A stretch of 64,000 bases of DNA from Sphingomonas dokdonensis (GCF_002197685.1 NZ_NBBI01000007.1:1-64000); one strand, 5' to 3'; counted from the stretch's first letter, positions 16,395-25,439 are shown. Translations and numbers: made by a program. The notes: generated by a model from the letters alone, not told the origin.

Positions 16395-18179
16395 ATGCCG
16401 GACGTTCTGATGGAGGTGTGCGTCGACAGCCCGGAAGGGCTTGCCGCCGCGATCGGGGGCGGTGCCGATCGCATCAAGCTGGCCTCCTCCCTGTCGCTGG
16501 GCGGGCTCAGCCCCTCCGCCGGGCTGCTGGGGTTGGCGCGCGATTGCCCGGTACCGATGCGCGCGCTGATCCGACCGCGCGAAGGCGACATGATCTATGG
16601 CGAGCGCAAGCGCACCGCCATGTTCCGCGATATCGATGCGGCACGCGCGGCTGGCGTGGAGGGCGTCGCGATCGGTGCGCTGACACCCGAGAGCACGCTG
16701 GACATCGCCATGCTCGAGGCGCTGGTCGCGCATGCCGCGGGGCTCGCCGTGACGCTGCACCGTGCGGTCGACCTGCTGGCCGATCCGGTGACGGCAGTGC
16801 CCATCGCCGCCGAGCTGGGCATCGGCACGATCCTGACCTCTGGCGGCGCACGCACCGCGATCGAGGGGCTGGAGACGATCAAGACGATGCGCTGGCTGGC
16901 CGACGACCGGGTGACGATCTCGGCCGGCGGCGGGCTCCACCCCGGCAATGTCGCCGCGGTGGTCGCGGCGACCGGGGTGCGCGCGATACACGCCTTGTGC
17001 TCGCGCCCGGTTGCCAACGCCTCGCCCCGTGCGGTGGAGCTGGGGCTCGAATCCGAGCTGTCGCGCGTTACCGATGCGGGTGAAGTGGCGGCAATGCGCG
17101 CCGCGCTCGGCCGTCCGGCAGCGGTGGTGACTCCGGCGTCGACCCGCACGCCGGTGCGCGCGTCCAATAGCACGCTGATGCATGCCGAGGCGGCGGAAGC
17201 GCCCGCTGTCGTGGCGCGCCTCGTTGAACGCAACGCCGCGACACTCGATCGCATCGCCGCGCGGCTGCGAACCAACCCGCCGCCGTTCGTCGTCACCTGT
17301 GCACGCGGCTCCTCCGATCACGCCGCGACCTATGGCAAATATCTCTTCGAGACGATGACGGGCACGCCCGTCTCCTCTGCCGCGCTGTCGGTCGCGTCGA
17401 TCTTCGGCGTGCCGCTGCGCGCGAAAGGCGCCTTGTGCCTTGCCATCTCACAATCGGGTCGCAGCCCCGACCTGCTCACCAGCGTCAGCGCCTACAAGGC
17501 GGCGGGCGCGTTCGTGGTGGCGCTGGTCAATGACGAAAGCTCGCCACTGGCCGAACTGGCGGACGAATTGCTGCCGCTGTGCGCTGGACCGGAGCGGTCG
17601 GTGGCGGCGACGAAGTCGTTTATCGCCGCGCTTGCGGCTCAGGCCGCCCTCGCGGCGGCGTGGTCGCGCAACGATCGCCTGTCGCAGCAGCTCGCCGTGC
17701 TGCCCGGCACCATGGCGCGCGCATTTGATCTCGACTGGAGCGCGGCGCGCACGCGCCTGCTGGGCGCAACCAACCTGTTCGTGCTGGGGCGCGGGCATAG
17801 CTTCGGCATTGCACAGGAGGCGGCGTTAAAATTTAAGGAAACCTGCGGCTTGCATGCCGAGGCGTTTTCCGCCGCCGAGGTGCGCCACGGGCCGATGGCG
17901 ATTATCGGGCGCGGCTTTCCGGTGCTCGCCTTTGCCACGGCCGACATGTCGGGTGATGCGGTGCGCAGCGCGGTGGCGCAGTTCAGCCAGCGGGGCGCAC
18001 TAACCATGCTGGCGGACGCGGCGGGCGGCGGTAACCTGCCCGCGATCACCACCGCCGCGCCGCTGGAGCCGATCCTGATGATCCAGAGCTTCTACCGCAT
18101 GGCGAACGAGCTGGCGCTGGCGCGCGGGATCGACCCGGATGCGCCGCCGCATCTGAAGAAGGTGACGGAGACGCGATGA
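16395..18179 (+). CDS. CutC domain fused to SIS-type glucosamine-6-phosphate deaminase
   Basis: One 594-aa frame joins two enzymes. Residues 1 to about 245 are a CutC-like TIM barrel (MEVCVDSPEGLAAAIGGGAD, RALIRPREGDMIY, LHRAVD, ILTSGGA). From M262 a complete double-SIS protein follows (TCARGSSDHAATYGKYLFE, SQSGRSPDL, LVNDESSPLAELAD, AATKSF, EVRHGPMAI), matching NagB-II deaminases that convert GlcN6P to Fru6P and ammonia. No ribosome site precedes the internal ATG at 17178, so a true fusion is favoured. The start at 16395 has AAAGGA 8 nt upstream. It overlaps nagA by 4 nt (ATGA), placing it in GlcNAc catabolism. Confidence 0.85.
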   Translation: MPDVLMEVCVDSPEGLAAAIGGGADRIKLASSLSLGGLSPSAGLLGLARDCPVPMRALIRPREGDMIYGERKRTAMFRDIDAARAAGVEGVAIGALTPESTLDIAMLEALVAHAAGLAVTLHRAVDLLADPVTAVPIAAELGIGTILTSGGARTAIEGLETIKTMRWLADDRVTISAGGGLHPGNVAAVVAATGVRAIHALCSRPVANASPRAVELGLESELSRVTDAGEVAAMRAALGRPAAVVTPASTRTPVRASNSTLMHAEAAEAPAVVARLVERNAATLDRIAARLRTNPPPFVVTCARGSSDHAATYGKYLFETMTGTPVSSAALSVASIFGVPLRAKGALCLAISQSGRSPDLLTSVSAYKAAGAFVVALVNDESSPLAELADELLPLCAGPERSVAATKSFIAALAAQAALAAAWSRNDRLSQQLAVLPGTMARAFDLDWSAARTRLLGATNLFVLGRGHSFGIAQEAALKFKETCGLHAEAFSAAEVRHGPMAIIGRGFPVLAFATADMSGDAVRSAVAQFSQRGALTMLADAAGGGNLPAITTAAPLEPILMIQSFYRMANELALARGIDPDAPPHLKKVTETR

Positions 18180-19297
18180 GCGCGCTCGTTTTCGAGAACG
18201 GTACGGTGATGACCGGCTATGGCCGCACCGCCGATCAACTGCATGTGGTGGACGGGCGGATCGTGGTCGAGGCGCCGGCGGGTGCGCGATACATCGACCT
18301 GGGCGGCGGGTGGTTGTTGCCCGGCTTCATCGATACGCAGGTGAACGGCGGCGGGGGCGTGCTATTCAACGATGAGCCGAGCGTCGCGGCGATCGCCACG
18401 ATCGGGGCGGCGCATGCGCGCTTCGGCACAACCGCTTTTTTGCCGACGCTGATCTCCGACACGCTGGACCGGGTGGACCAGGCGATGCGTGCCGTTGAGC
18501 AGGCGATCGCGGACGGTGTGCCGGGCGTGGTGGGGATCCATATCGAGGGGCCGTTTCTCAATCCGGCGAAGAAGGGGACACATGACGCGAGCCGGTTCCT
18601 GACGCTGGACGATGCCGCGATCGCGCTGTTGAGCGGGCTGAAAGCGGGGCGGACCATGGTCACCTTGGCCCCGGAGATGACGACGCCGGCCGCTATCCGG
18701 AAACTTTCGGCCGCGAACGTGATCGTGTCGGCCGGGCATAGCGATGCCGATTATGCGACCATGCGCACGGGCTTCGACGCGGGCGTGACGGGCGTGACGC
18801 ACCTGTTCAACGCCATGTCGCCGCTGCACCATCGCGCGCCCGGCGTGGTCGGCGCGGCGATCGAGAACCAGGAGATCTACGCCGGACTGATCGTCGACGG
18901 CCAGCATGTCGCGCCCGCCGCGCTGCGCATTGCGCTGGCGGCGCGGCCGCGGGATCGCTTCATGCTCGTCACCGATGCGATGGCGTCGGTGGGAACCGAT
19001 GCGACGAGCTTCACTTTGCAGGGCAAGACGATCCGCATCGTCGATGGCGTGTGCATGGAGGAAGACGGCACCCTGGCCGGCTCTGCACTCGACATGGCCA
19101 GCGCGGTGCGCAACGCGGTGGGGCTGCTGGGGGTGAGTATCGCCGAGGCTGCGGCCATGGCGGCGGGCGCGCCGGCGGCGTTCCTGTCACTCACCGATCG
19201 CGGCGCGTTGCATCCGGGGATGCGGGCGGACCTTGTGTGGTTGGACGCAGATTTAAAACCACGCGGCACCTGGATCGGCGGAATAGCCGCAGCGTAA
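18176..19297 (+). CDS. nagA: N-acetylglucosamine-6-phosphate deacetylase
   Basis: Full-length (373 aa) amidohydrolase that removes acetate from GlcNAc6P, the step before deamination. Landmarks are LPGFIDTQVNGGGG, VGIHIEGPFLNPAKKGTHD, VSAGHSDAD, VTHLFNAMSPLHHR, GLIVDGQHV and the catalytic aspartate in LVTDAMASVG. The start overlaps the fused deaminase gene by 4 nt, so both products should be made in balanced amounts. A GlcNAc transporter, kinase or NagR-type repressor is not visible next to the pair. Confidence 0.95.
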   Translation: MSALVFENGTVMTGYGRTADQLHVVDGRIVVEAPAGARYIDLGGGWLLPGFIDTQVNGGGGVLFNDEPSVAAIATIGAAHARFGTTAFLPTLISDTLDRVDQAMRAVEQAIADGVPGVVGIHIEGPFLNPAKKGTHDASRFLTLDDAAIALLSGLKAGRTMVTLAPEMTTPAAIRKLSAANVIVSAGHSDADYATMRTGFDAGVTGVTHLFNAMSPLHHRAPGVVGAAIENQEIYAGLIVDGQHVAPAALRIALAARPRDRFMLVTDAMASVGTDATSFTLQGKTIRIVDGVCMEEDGTLAGSALDMASAVRNAVGLLGVSIAEAAAMAAGAPAAFLSLTDRGALHPGMRADLVWLDADLKPRGTWIGGIAAA

Positions 19298-19316
19298 CCC
19301 GCGGCTCGGTGCGCCC

Positions 19317-21731
19317 CTAGCGGGCGAGCTGCGACAGGCGGGTGGCGAGTTCCTGCTTGCGAAACGGTTTGGTAAGTCGCGGCAGTTCGGGGCCGACGTC
19401 GTCATGCTCGGCATAGCCCGACACCAGCAGCACGAGCATCTCCGGGTGGCGGCGCCATACCCGCCGCGCCAGCTCGGCGCCGGTGAGGCCGGGCATCAGG
19501 TGATCGGTTATGAGCAAGTCGAACGGCTCGCCGCGCTCGATCCGCGCCAGTGCCGCCTCGCCCGAGCCTTCCTCCGTCACCCGGTAGCCCAAGTCGAGCA
19601 GCATGTCGGCGGTGGTGGCGCGCACCGCCGCCTCGTCGTCGACCAACAGCACCTGCCCGCCGGGGAACGGCACGCGCGCCGCAAGGTGCACCGCGGACGC
19701 GCGCTCGGGCGCCGCGGCGCTGCGCGGCAGCCATAATTCCACGTCGGTGCCCAGTCCCAGCCGGCTGCGGATGGTAAGCGCGCCACCCAGTTGCGAGGCG
19801 AGGCCGTGCACCATCGACAGGCCAAGTCCGGTGCCCTTCCCCACCCCCTTGGTGGAAAAGAACGGCTCGATCGCGCGGGCCAGCGTCGCTTCGTCCATGC
19901 CCATGCCGTTATCGGCGACCGACAAGCGGACATAAGATCCGGGCGGCAATTGTGCGCGGTGGCCGGCGCCGACCGCCTCCGCCGAGGCGGCAATGCGCAA
20001 CGTGCCGCCGCCGGGCATCGCGTCGCGCGCGTTTACCGCGAGGTTCAGCAGCGCCATTTCGAGCTGGTTGGGATCGCATTCGGCGGCCGGCAGGTCGTCG
20101 GCGGTTACCACCTCCACCTTGATCGCGGGGCCGGTGGTGCTCGCCACCAAGTCGCCCATCCCCGCCACAAGCTCGCCGATATCTACCGCGACCGCCTGCA
20201 ACGGCTGGCGACGGGCAAAGGCGAGGAGACGCTGCACCAGCGTCTTGGCGCGCTCGGCCGACTGGATCGCACCGGCGATCAGCCGCTGTTCGCGCACCGT
20301 TCCCAGCCCGCGCCGCTGCAACAGATCGAGCGAGCCGACGATAGGAGCGAGCAGATTGTTGAAATCGTGTGCGACACCGCCGGTCAGCTGGCCCATGGCC
20401 TCCATCTTCTGCGCCTGGCGAAGCGCGTCCTGCGCCGCCGCCAGCTCGGCCTGGCGTTCCTTTTCGGCGGTGATGTCGCGGGTGACGCAATACAGCTTGC
20501 CCCCTTCGGGCACCGCGACCCACGACAGCCAGCGCCAGCCCCCGTCCCGCGTGCGATAACGGTTCTCGAAGTGCAGCACGGCATGGCCGCGCCGCAGATC
20601 CTGCACCGCCGCCTGGGTATCGCGGCGATCGTCCGGGTGGACGAAATCCATGAAGCGCCGGCCGACGACTTCTTCCAAGGGCCAGCCCAGCGCCTTTTGC
20701 CACGCCGGGTTCACCGCATCGAACACGCCCGTCTCCGTATCGGCGACCGACAGGAGATCCATGCTGTGCTGCCACACCAGCCCGCGCTCGCGCGAGCGGG
20801 CGATCACCTGATGCTCCAGATCGGCGTTGAGCGCGGTCAGCGCCTCTTCCGCGCGCTTGCGATCGGTGATGTCGACCGAGGCGCCGAACCAGCGCAGCAG
20901 CCGCCCGGTGCGCGGATCGCGATACGGCTCGGCGCGGACCAGGAACCAGCGATAGTCGCCGGTGGCGGAGCGGATGCGATGCTCCGTTTCGAAACTGGTG
21001 CCGGTGCGATACGCCTCGGCAAAGGTCGCCATGGTCGCGGCGGCATCATCGGGGTGCACGTAGTTTTGCGACAGGGCAGCCGGATCCGCCGGCATGCTAT
21101 CGGCGCCGGTGTAATCGAACCAATGCTTGTTGAAGAACTCGGCCCTGCCCTGCGCGTCGGTGATCCAGGTGATCTGCGGCACGGCATCGGCCATCAGGCG
21201 AAAGCGCGTCTCGCTGTCGCGCAGCTGCCGCTCGCTCTGCTTGCGCGCGGTGGTATCCTTGACGATGCACAGAACACCCGCCGGACATCCTTCGTCGTCG
21301 GGTACCGGCGAATAATCGAGATTGACCCAGGCGGGCGTCGGCGCGCCGTCGCGATCCAGCGTCAGCTGCCGGTCGTGGTAGCTCAGCGCCCCGCCGGCGA
21401 GCACCACCGACAGCACATGTGTGTTGAACTCGGCCACCTGCGGCCACGCCTCGCGCACCGGCACGCCGATATGATCGACCAGCCCGGCGCGCTGCCCGCC
21501 GCTGGCGAAGCCGGCCTGGGCATCGTTGTACAGCATGATCCCCGCCTCGCCCCACAACAGCGCCATGGCGACGGGGGAGCGCAGCATGGTGAGCACGGCG
21601 GTGCGCAGGCTGACCGGCCAGGCGTCCAGCGCGCCGAGCGGGGTCGCGGACCAATCCAGCGCCGCGATCCGGGCCCCGCAGGCGCCGGTCGCGCGCAAGG
21701 TTTCCTGGAACGACACAATCGTGGCCTTCAA
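19317..21731 (-). CDS. PAS-domain hybrid histidine kinase with C-terminal receiver
   Basis: Domain order in 804 aa: an N-terminal sensor module beginning ALDWSATPLGALDAWP, then at least two PAS domains (WITDAQGRAEFFNKHWFDYTG; FDAVNPAWQKALGWP with FVHPDDRRD), a HisKA box GGVAHDFNNLL with H455, an HATPase domain (NLAVNARDAMPGGGTL, DNGMGMDEATL, GTGLGLSMVHG), and a receiver with LLVDDEAAVR, phospho-acceptor D in LLITDHLMPG and the K of LTKPF. The TTG start at 21731 has GAGG 6 nt upstream. It is closely related to the kinase at 49752. No output regulator is adjacent; signal unknown. Confidence 0.9.
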   Translation of the reverse strand: MKATIVSFQETLRATGACGARIAALDWSATPLGALDAWPVSLRTAVLTMLRSPVAMALLWGEAGIMLYNDAQAGFASGGQRAGLVDHIGVPVREAWPQVAEFNTHVLSVVLAGGALSYHDRQLTLDRDGAPTPAWVNLDYSPVPDDEGCPAGVLCIVKDTTARKQSERQLRDSETRFRLMADAVPQITWITDAQGRAEFFNKHWFDYTGADSMPADPAALSQNYVHPDDAAATMATFAEAYRTGTSFETEHRIRSATGDYRWFLVRAEPYRDPRTGRLLRWFGASVDITDRKRAEEALTALNADLEHQVIARSRERGLVWQHSMDLLSVADTETGVFDAVNPAWQKALGWPLEEVVGRRFMDFVHPDDRRDTQAAVQDLRRGHAVLHFENRYRTRDGGWRWLSWVAVPEGGKLYCVTRDITAEKERQAELAAAQDALRQAQKMEAMGQLTGGVAHDFNNLLAPIVGSLDLLQRRGLGTVREQRLIAGAIQSAERAKTLVQRLLAFARRQPLQAVAVDIGELVAGMGDLVASTTGPAIKVEVVTADDLPAAECDPNQLEMALLNLAVNARDAMPGGGTLRIAASAEAVGAGHRAQLPPGSYVRLSVADNGMGMDEATLARAIEPFFSTKGVGKGTGLGLSMVHGLASQLGGALTIRSRLGLGTDVELWLPRSAAAPERASAVHLAARVPFPGGQVLLVDDEAAVRATTADMLLDLGYRVTEEGSGEAALARIERGEPFDLLITDHLMPGLTGAELARRVWRRHPEMLVLLVSGYAEHDDVGPELPRLTKPFRKQELATRLSQLAR

Positions 21732-21948
21732 GACTTGCCTCTTTTCGCGATTAGCAGCCGACGGGAAACGCGGCACGCCGCCGAAAGGTGGCAACGCAAT
21801 GTTACGAATGGAGGTAGTCGGGGGGGACGCGGTGACGCAAGCCTTGTGCGGTGCGCCGAGCCGCATGGGCAGGCGTGTCGTAGCCGTGGCGGACGGGACT
21901 TGGGGGGATCGGGCCGGGCGCATCATGCCCTGCCCGCACCCCGGACTA

Positions 21949-22467
21949 TCACACCAACGTGGCGCGGGACCGGATCGCGTTCAGCACCGGGGGGTCGACG
22001 CGATACACCGCCAGGCGGCGCCCGCCGCGATTGCAATGATCGGTGATCCGCCCGGCATAATGCCGCCGCACCAGCCCGGCGCGCACCAGATCGGAAACCG
22101 CGCGGCTGACATTGGCTTTGCCGATCGCCAGCGCTTCCTCGGCCAGCGCCGCCTCCACCCGATCGGGATCGCTGCTGCCGATGCGCGCCGCGACCCGCGC
22201 GCGCAGGTCCGCGCGGCGGCGATCGCGCGCGGCGAGCGGCACGAGCTGGCGGGCGAGCCAATCGCGTAGCGAGACACGCTCCACCCCTGCCCCGCTGTCG
22301 CGCGCGGGCGCCGGCACCTGCACCCACGGCCCCGCCTCGCCATCGGCGCGCGCCGCCTCGGCAATGAGGCCGAGCACCATGAAGGCATAGCGCGGGCGGC
22401 TGGAGGCGGCGGCAAGCGCGGCAAGGATCGAGCCGAGATCGGGGCGGGTGGCGGCGGCAGCGGTCAT
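21949..22467 (-). CDS. Putative winged-helix DNA-binding protein
   Basis: In this 172-aa protein the C-terminal part (GKANVSRAVSDLVRAGLVRR followed by a turn and GGRRLAVYRV) looks like a recognition helix plus wing of a MarR/ArsR-like winged helix. The middle (residues about 70-100) is very arginine-rich. No sensor domain is obvious. Two matching palindromes (TGTCAC-NN-GTGAC) lie 85-138 bp upstream of its start and could be its own operator. Family assignment is tentative. Confidence 0.5.
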   Translation of the reverse strand: MTAAAATRPDLGSILAALAAASSRPRYAFMVLGLIAEAARADGEAGPWVQVPAPARDSGAGVERVSLRDWLARQLVPLAARDRRRADLRARVAARIGSSDPDRVEAALAEEALAIGKANVSRAVSDLVRAGLVRRHYAGRITDHCNRGGRRLAVYRVDPPVLNAIRSRATLV

Positions 22468-22837
22468 GCCGGCGAATCAAGCACATGCGGAACCAAAGGT
22501 GAATCCCTGTTCTGCCCACCGCGCCGCCGCGCACGGTGCCGGCGTCGCTTTTGTCACTCGTGACACTTTGCCGACGGGCGCGCAGGCAGAGTGTCACACG
22601 TGACGGTCACGGGCGCGCGGCAGCACCATGACGTAGACAAAGTCGCAGCCGCATCCCGGCGCTTTCGCGACGGGTCGCCGATCTTTTCACAACGGGCTTG
22701 CCGGCAGCACGGTGCAGCGCGCCCGATCTCGCTGCGCGCCAGGCAAAATGTTATGGCTTCCACTTTGGATAGCGGACGCCAGCGGCATGAGCGTCGCTTT
22801 CGCCGCCCGGCCCAGGTCTATTTTTCCGGCATGCCGA
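22468..22837. other. 370-bp regulatory gap with twin palindromes
   Basis: No gene is supported here. The only structured elements are the two TGTCAC-NN-GTGAC dyads described separately. The rest is featureless GC-rich sequence up to the end of the downstream acetyltransferase gene. Confidence 0.5.
22552..22610. promoter_or_regulatory. Twin operator: two TGTCAC-NN-GTGAC palindromes 40 bp apart
   Basis: Copy 1 is TGTCACTCGTGACA (22552-22565, perfect). Copy 2 is TGTCACACGTGACG (22592-22605, one outer mismatch), immediately followed by GGTCAC, which forms a further half-repeat with GTGAC (22600-22610). Centre-to-centre distance is exactly 40 bp, close to four helical turns, so two dimers could bind on one face of the DNA. 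The nearest start codon is that of the winged-helix gene at 22467. Confidence 0.6.
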
Positions 22838-23263
22838 TCAGGCCGGCGGCGTCAGCCACTTGGCCGTGACGACGCGCGGCTCCTCGGCATAGCCGAGGCG
22901 ATCGTAGAAGCGCGCCACGGCGATGTTGGTGGGGCGGATCATTAGCTGCACCTTGCGCACGCCGCGGGCGGCAAGCCAGCGCTCGGCGGCTTCGACTATC
23001 GATTGCCCGACCCCGTGGCCCCGCCGGTCGGGCGCGGCGGCGAGGTAATAGAGCCAGCCGCGGTGCCCGTCGTGCCCCACCATCACCGCGCCGACGATTA
23101 CCTCGCCCTGCTCTCCCAATAGGATCGCGGACGTGTCGCCGGTCTGCGCGAAGCGGAAATCCGCTACCGGATCATTGTGGCTGACGATCAGCCCGCAGGA
23201 TCGCCACAGCGCGACGACCGGCGCTTCGTCCTCGATGGTGGCGGGGCGGATCGTTAAGGTGAT
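22838..23263 (-). CDS. GNAT acetyltransferase, YpeA-like, with no standard start codon
   Basis: The reading frame from 23263 encodes 141 aa matching the YpeA layout: N-terminal TLTIRPATIEDEAPVVALWRSCGL, then EVIVGAVMVGHDGHRGWLYYLAAAPDRRGHGVGQSIV with the acetyl-CoA loop, and MIRPTNIAVARFYDRLGY near the end. The first usable ATG/GTG/TTG in frame is a TTG at 23119, which would remove the first third of the fold. In frame at 23263 lies ATC, exactly 7 nt after a perfect GGGAG, so a rare ATC start or a sequence error is suggested. The frame is bounded upstream by the stop of the diguanylate cyclase gene. Confidence 0.7.
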   Translation of the reverse strand: MTLTIRPATIEDEAPVVALWRSCGLIVSHNDPVADFRFAQTGDTSAILLGEQGEVIVGAVMVGHDGHRGWLYYLAAAPDRRGHGVGQSIVEAAERWLAARGVRKVQLMIRPTNIAVARFYDRLGYAEEPRVVTAKWLTPPA

Positions 23264-23311
23264 GCTCGTGCTCCCGGGTAGGCAAGGCGCCCCAACGGGT
23301 TTGTACCTCGC

Positions 23312-24544
23312 CTAGCCGGCGATGACGAGCGTCGGCGCCGTGTGGGTCGGTACGGCAGCCGGGATCGCCGTCGGCGCCGCGGTCTCGATACGGTTACGGC
23401 CGCGTGCCTTGGCGAGATACAGCGCGCAATCGGCGGCGGACAGCAGCTCGCCGAGGTTGGTGCCGCCAACCCCCTGCCCCGCGTCCTGCTCCGCCACCCC
23501 GATGCTGACCGTCGCCGCAATGCCCGGCGTGCGCGGGTCCTGCGGCACGGCGGCGGCAAAACGCGCGGCCAGCACGCGGCCGAGATCGCGCGCGACGCCG
23601 TGGCCGAAGCCGGGCAACAGCGCGACGAACTCCTCGCCCCCGATCCGCGCCACCGCCGCATCCGGGCCAAGCGTCGCGCGGGCGGTGTCGGCGAATATCT
23701 GCAGCACCGCATCGCCCGCGGCATGGCCGTGCTGATCGTTGATCGCCTTGAAATGATCGAGATCGAACGCGAGCAGCGACGCGGGCGCCGCGCTGCCCTG
23801 CCCGTCACGGGCCCGCAACAGCCGCTCGCCCTGGTCGAAGAACCAGCGTCGGTTGCCGAGCCCGGTGAGGAAATCGGTGCTGGAGCTTTCCAGCAGCTGG
23901 CGGTGCGCCTCCTCGCGGATCATCGACAGCAGCGCCATCGGCAGACCGACCGAATACAGCACGCCCTCGTACATGGTGAGCATGCCCGCAAAGGCCAGCG
24001 CCGGTGCACCATAACGCGCGACCAGCAGCGGCAGCACCACGACGCGCGCGGCATAGAACAGGCTATGGACGGCGAGGATTGCCACCACCAGCCGCCGGGC
24101 ACGCAAGGGGCGCAGCGCACGGGCACGGATCATCTCCCAGGTGGTGAGCGCACTTGCCACAACGATCGGGATACCGCCGAGATAGCTCCACAAGGTCGCC
24201 TCCAGCCGCGCGCCGCCGACCAGCCAGGCGAACGCAAGCCCCGCCCATAGTGCGATCGACACACGGACGTGCCGGCGCCGGCTGAACAGCGCGACAGCGT
24301 TCAGGAGCAGCAGATAGCCGCTGACGATCACCAGATTGCCCATGGCGGCGCCGATCACGCCCGGCAGCAGCCCGCGAAGTCCGCCGATCGCGCAGCCCGT
24401 GGCGAGCAGCAGGTAGCTCGCCGTCAGCAGCCGCAATTCGGCCCGCCGCTGGCTACGCGCGCGCAGCTCCCAATAGGTCAGCGCCGCGCTGAGCACGAGC
24501 GTGCCCACCGCCAGCAGATACAATGTAAACAGATCGAAACGCAT
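23312..24544 (-). CDS. Membrane-bound diguanylate cyclase (GGDEF domain)
   Basis: Residues 1-215 form about seven hydrophobic helices, an unclassified membrane sensor. From about 230 a complete GGDEF domain follows: DFLTGLGNRRWFFDQGERLL, AFDLDHFKAINDQHGHAAGD, and the active-site loop RIGGEEF. GGEEF is a catalytically competent variant that makes cyclic di-GMP from two GTP. An inhibitory I-site RxxD is not evident. The downstream acetyltransferase follows by 48 nt on the same strand. Confidence 0.9.
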   Translation of the reverse strand: MRFDLFTLYLLAVGTLVLSAALTYWELRARSQRRAELRLLTASYLLLATGCAIGGLRGLLPGVIGAAMGNLVIVSGYLLLLNAVALFSRRRHVRVSIALWAGLAFAWLVGGARLEATLWSYLGGIPIVVASALTTWEMIRARALRPLRARRLVVAILAVHSLFYAARVVVLPLLVARYGAPALAFAGMLTMYEGVLYSVGLPMALLSMIREEAHRQLLESSSTDFLTGLGNRRWFFDQGERLLRARDGQGSAAPASLLAFDLDHFKAINDQHGHAAGDAVLQIFADTARATLGPDAAVARIGGEEFVALLPGFGHGVARDLGRVLAARFAAAVPQDPRTPGIAATVSIGVAEQDAGQGVGGTNLGELLSAADCALYLAKARGRNRIETAAPTAIPAAVPTHTAPTLVIAG

Positions 24545-24757
24545 CGCGCCGTGTTTGTCCCCCCATGTTCTTCTACCTAGCCATTCGGAAACATTCGTTT
24601 AACCGTTGCAACCGGATCGGCCCTACCCCGCGGCGATCGGCCGCGATCGGCCGGCGCTGGCATCCTGCGGCCGGGCTGCTATGGCGCCCGCCGCAGCCGC
24701 CTCTTTCGGGTTTCCGGCCGCTGCTTTCCTTCAGAGCCCGCGCAAAGGAGTTGGTGG

Positions 24758-25078
24758 ATGGCGTGGGTCATTCTCGGCTGTGCCGTTGTTACCGAAATCA
24801 TCTGGGCGCTGAGCCTCAAGTGGGCTGCCGTGCAGGCGAGCTGGCAGGCATCGATCGTGCCGATCACCTTGAGCTTCGTGAACATGGGGCTGCTGGCGCT
24901 GGCGATGCGCGGATTGGCGGCGGGTACCGCTTATGCGGTGTGGACCGGGCTGGGCGCGGTGGGCGTCACCATCTTCGGCGTCGTCCTGTTTGGCGAGCGG
25001 CTGAGCCCGGTGCAGATCGGCTTTCTGGCGCTGATCATCGTCGGGGTGGTCGGCACGAAGCTTTTCGCGCCACAATAA
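24758..25078 (+). CDS. Small multidrug resistance (SMR) family transporter, SugE/Gdx-like
   Basis: A 106-aa, four-helix protein with the essential glutamate in helix 1 (CAVVTEIIWALSLKWA, E13), GTAYAVWTGLGAVG in helix 3 and FGERLSPVQ before helix 4. This is the SMR core; dual-topology dimers export cations. The SugE/Gdx branch exports guanidinium, while Qac-type members export quaternary ammonium drugs. The branch is not certain from sequence alone. No guanidine riboswitch could be made out upstream. AAAGGAG (24744-24750) is a good ribosome site. Confidence 0.85.
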   Translation: MAWVILGCAVVTEIIWALSLKWAAVQASWQASIVPITLSFVNMGLLALAMRGLAAGTAYAVWTGLGAVGVTIFGVVLFGERLSPVQIGFLALIIVGVVGTKLFAPQ

Positions 25079-25088
25079 AGAGCGACGG

Positions 25089-25115
25089 CAGCCGGCGCTC
25101 GGGCGGCGCCGGCTG
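25089..25115 (+). terminator. Hairpin after the SMR gene
   Basis: A perfect 10-bp stem CAGCCGGCGC / GCGCCGGCTG with a 7-nt loop starts 10 bp after the SMR stop codon. No T-run follows, so it may act as a Rho-aided terminator or transcript stabiliser. Confidence 0.5.
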
Positions 25116-25202
25116 GGGCTTAGAGGCTAGGCAGCAAATACCTAGACGGACATGACGCTGCCGGGCCAATATCGTGTGAGCGATGGCCACGGCATTGCCG
25201 AA

Positions 25203-25439
25203 TTAACGGTTGCTGGCGTCCTGCATCGTCGTTGCGACGCCGCGCGCCGTGTCAGCTTGCTGGCGCCATTCGCGCCCCGTCATGCAGATCTTGTCCTTCT
25301 GCGCGATCGATCCGGTGCGCGGGATCTTGCGGCAGATTACCTTGTCCAAGTCGTTCGCCTTTGCCGCAACCGCCGGTTGAGCGGTTTGCGGCGCCGCAGA
25401 TACTTGGAGCAGCGCGATGAGCAGGCTTGTTGTCAGCAC
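25203..25439 (-). CDS. Small secreted two-cysteine protein
   Basis: A 78-aa protein with a hydrophobic leader (about 1-20) and a short charged mature part, DLDKVICRKIPRTGSIAQKD followed by KICMTGREWRQQAD. The DKVIC...ICMTGREW spacing resembles small periplasmic proteins I recall as widespread in sphingomonads, in which the two cysteines probably form a disulfide. The start is a GTG at 25439 with a weak upstream GGA. Function unknown. It stands alone between the SMR gene and the PaaX-type regulator. Confidence 0.55.
   Translation of the reverse strand: MLTTSLLIALLQVSAAPQTAQPAVAAKANDLDKVICRKIPRTGSIAQKDKICMTGREWRQQADTARGVATTMQDASNR

Noticed and set aside
24545..24757. Possible guanidine riboswitch upstream of the SMR transporter
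   Set aside because: I looked for the conserved ACGR and ykkC-type blocks and found no convincing match. A covariance-model search would settle it.
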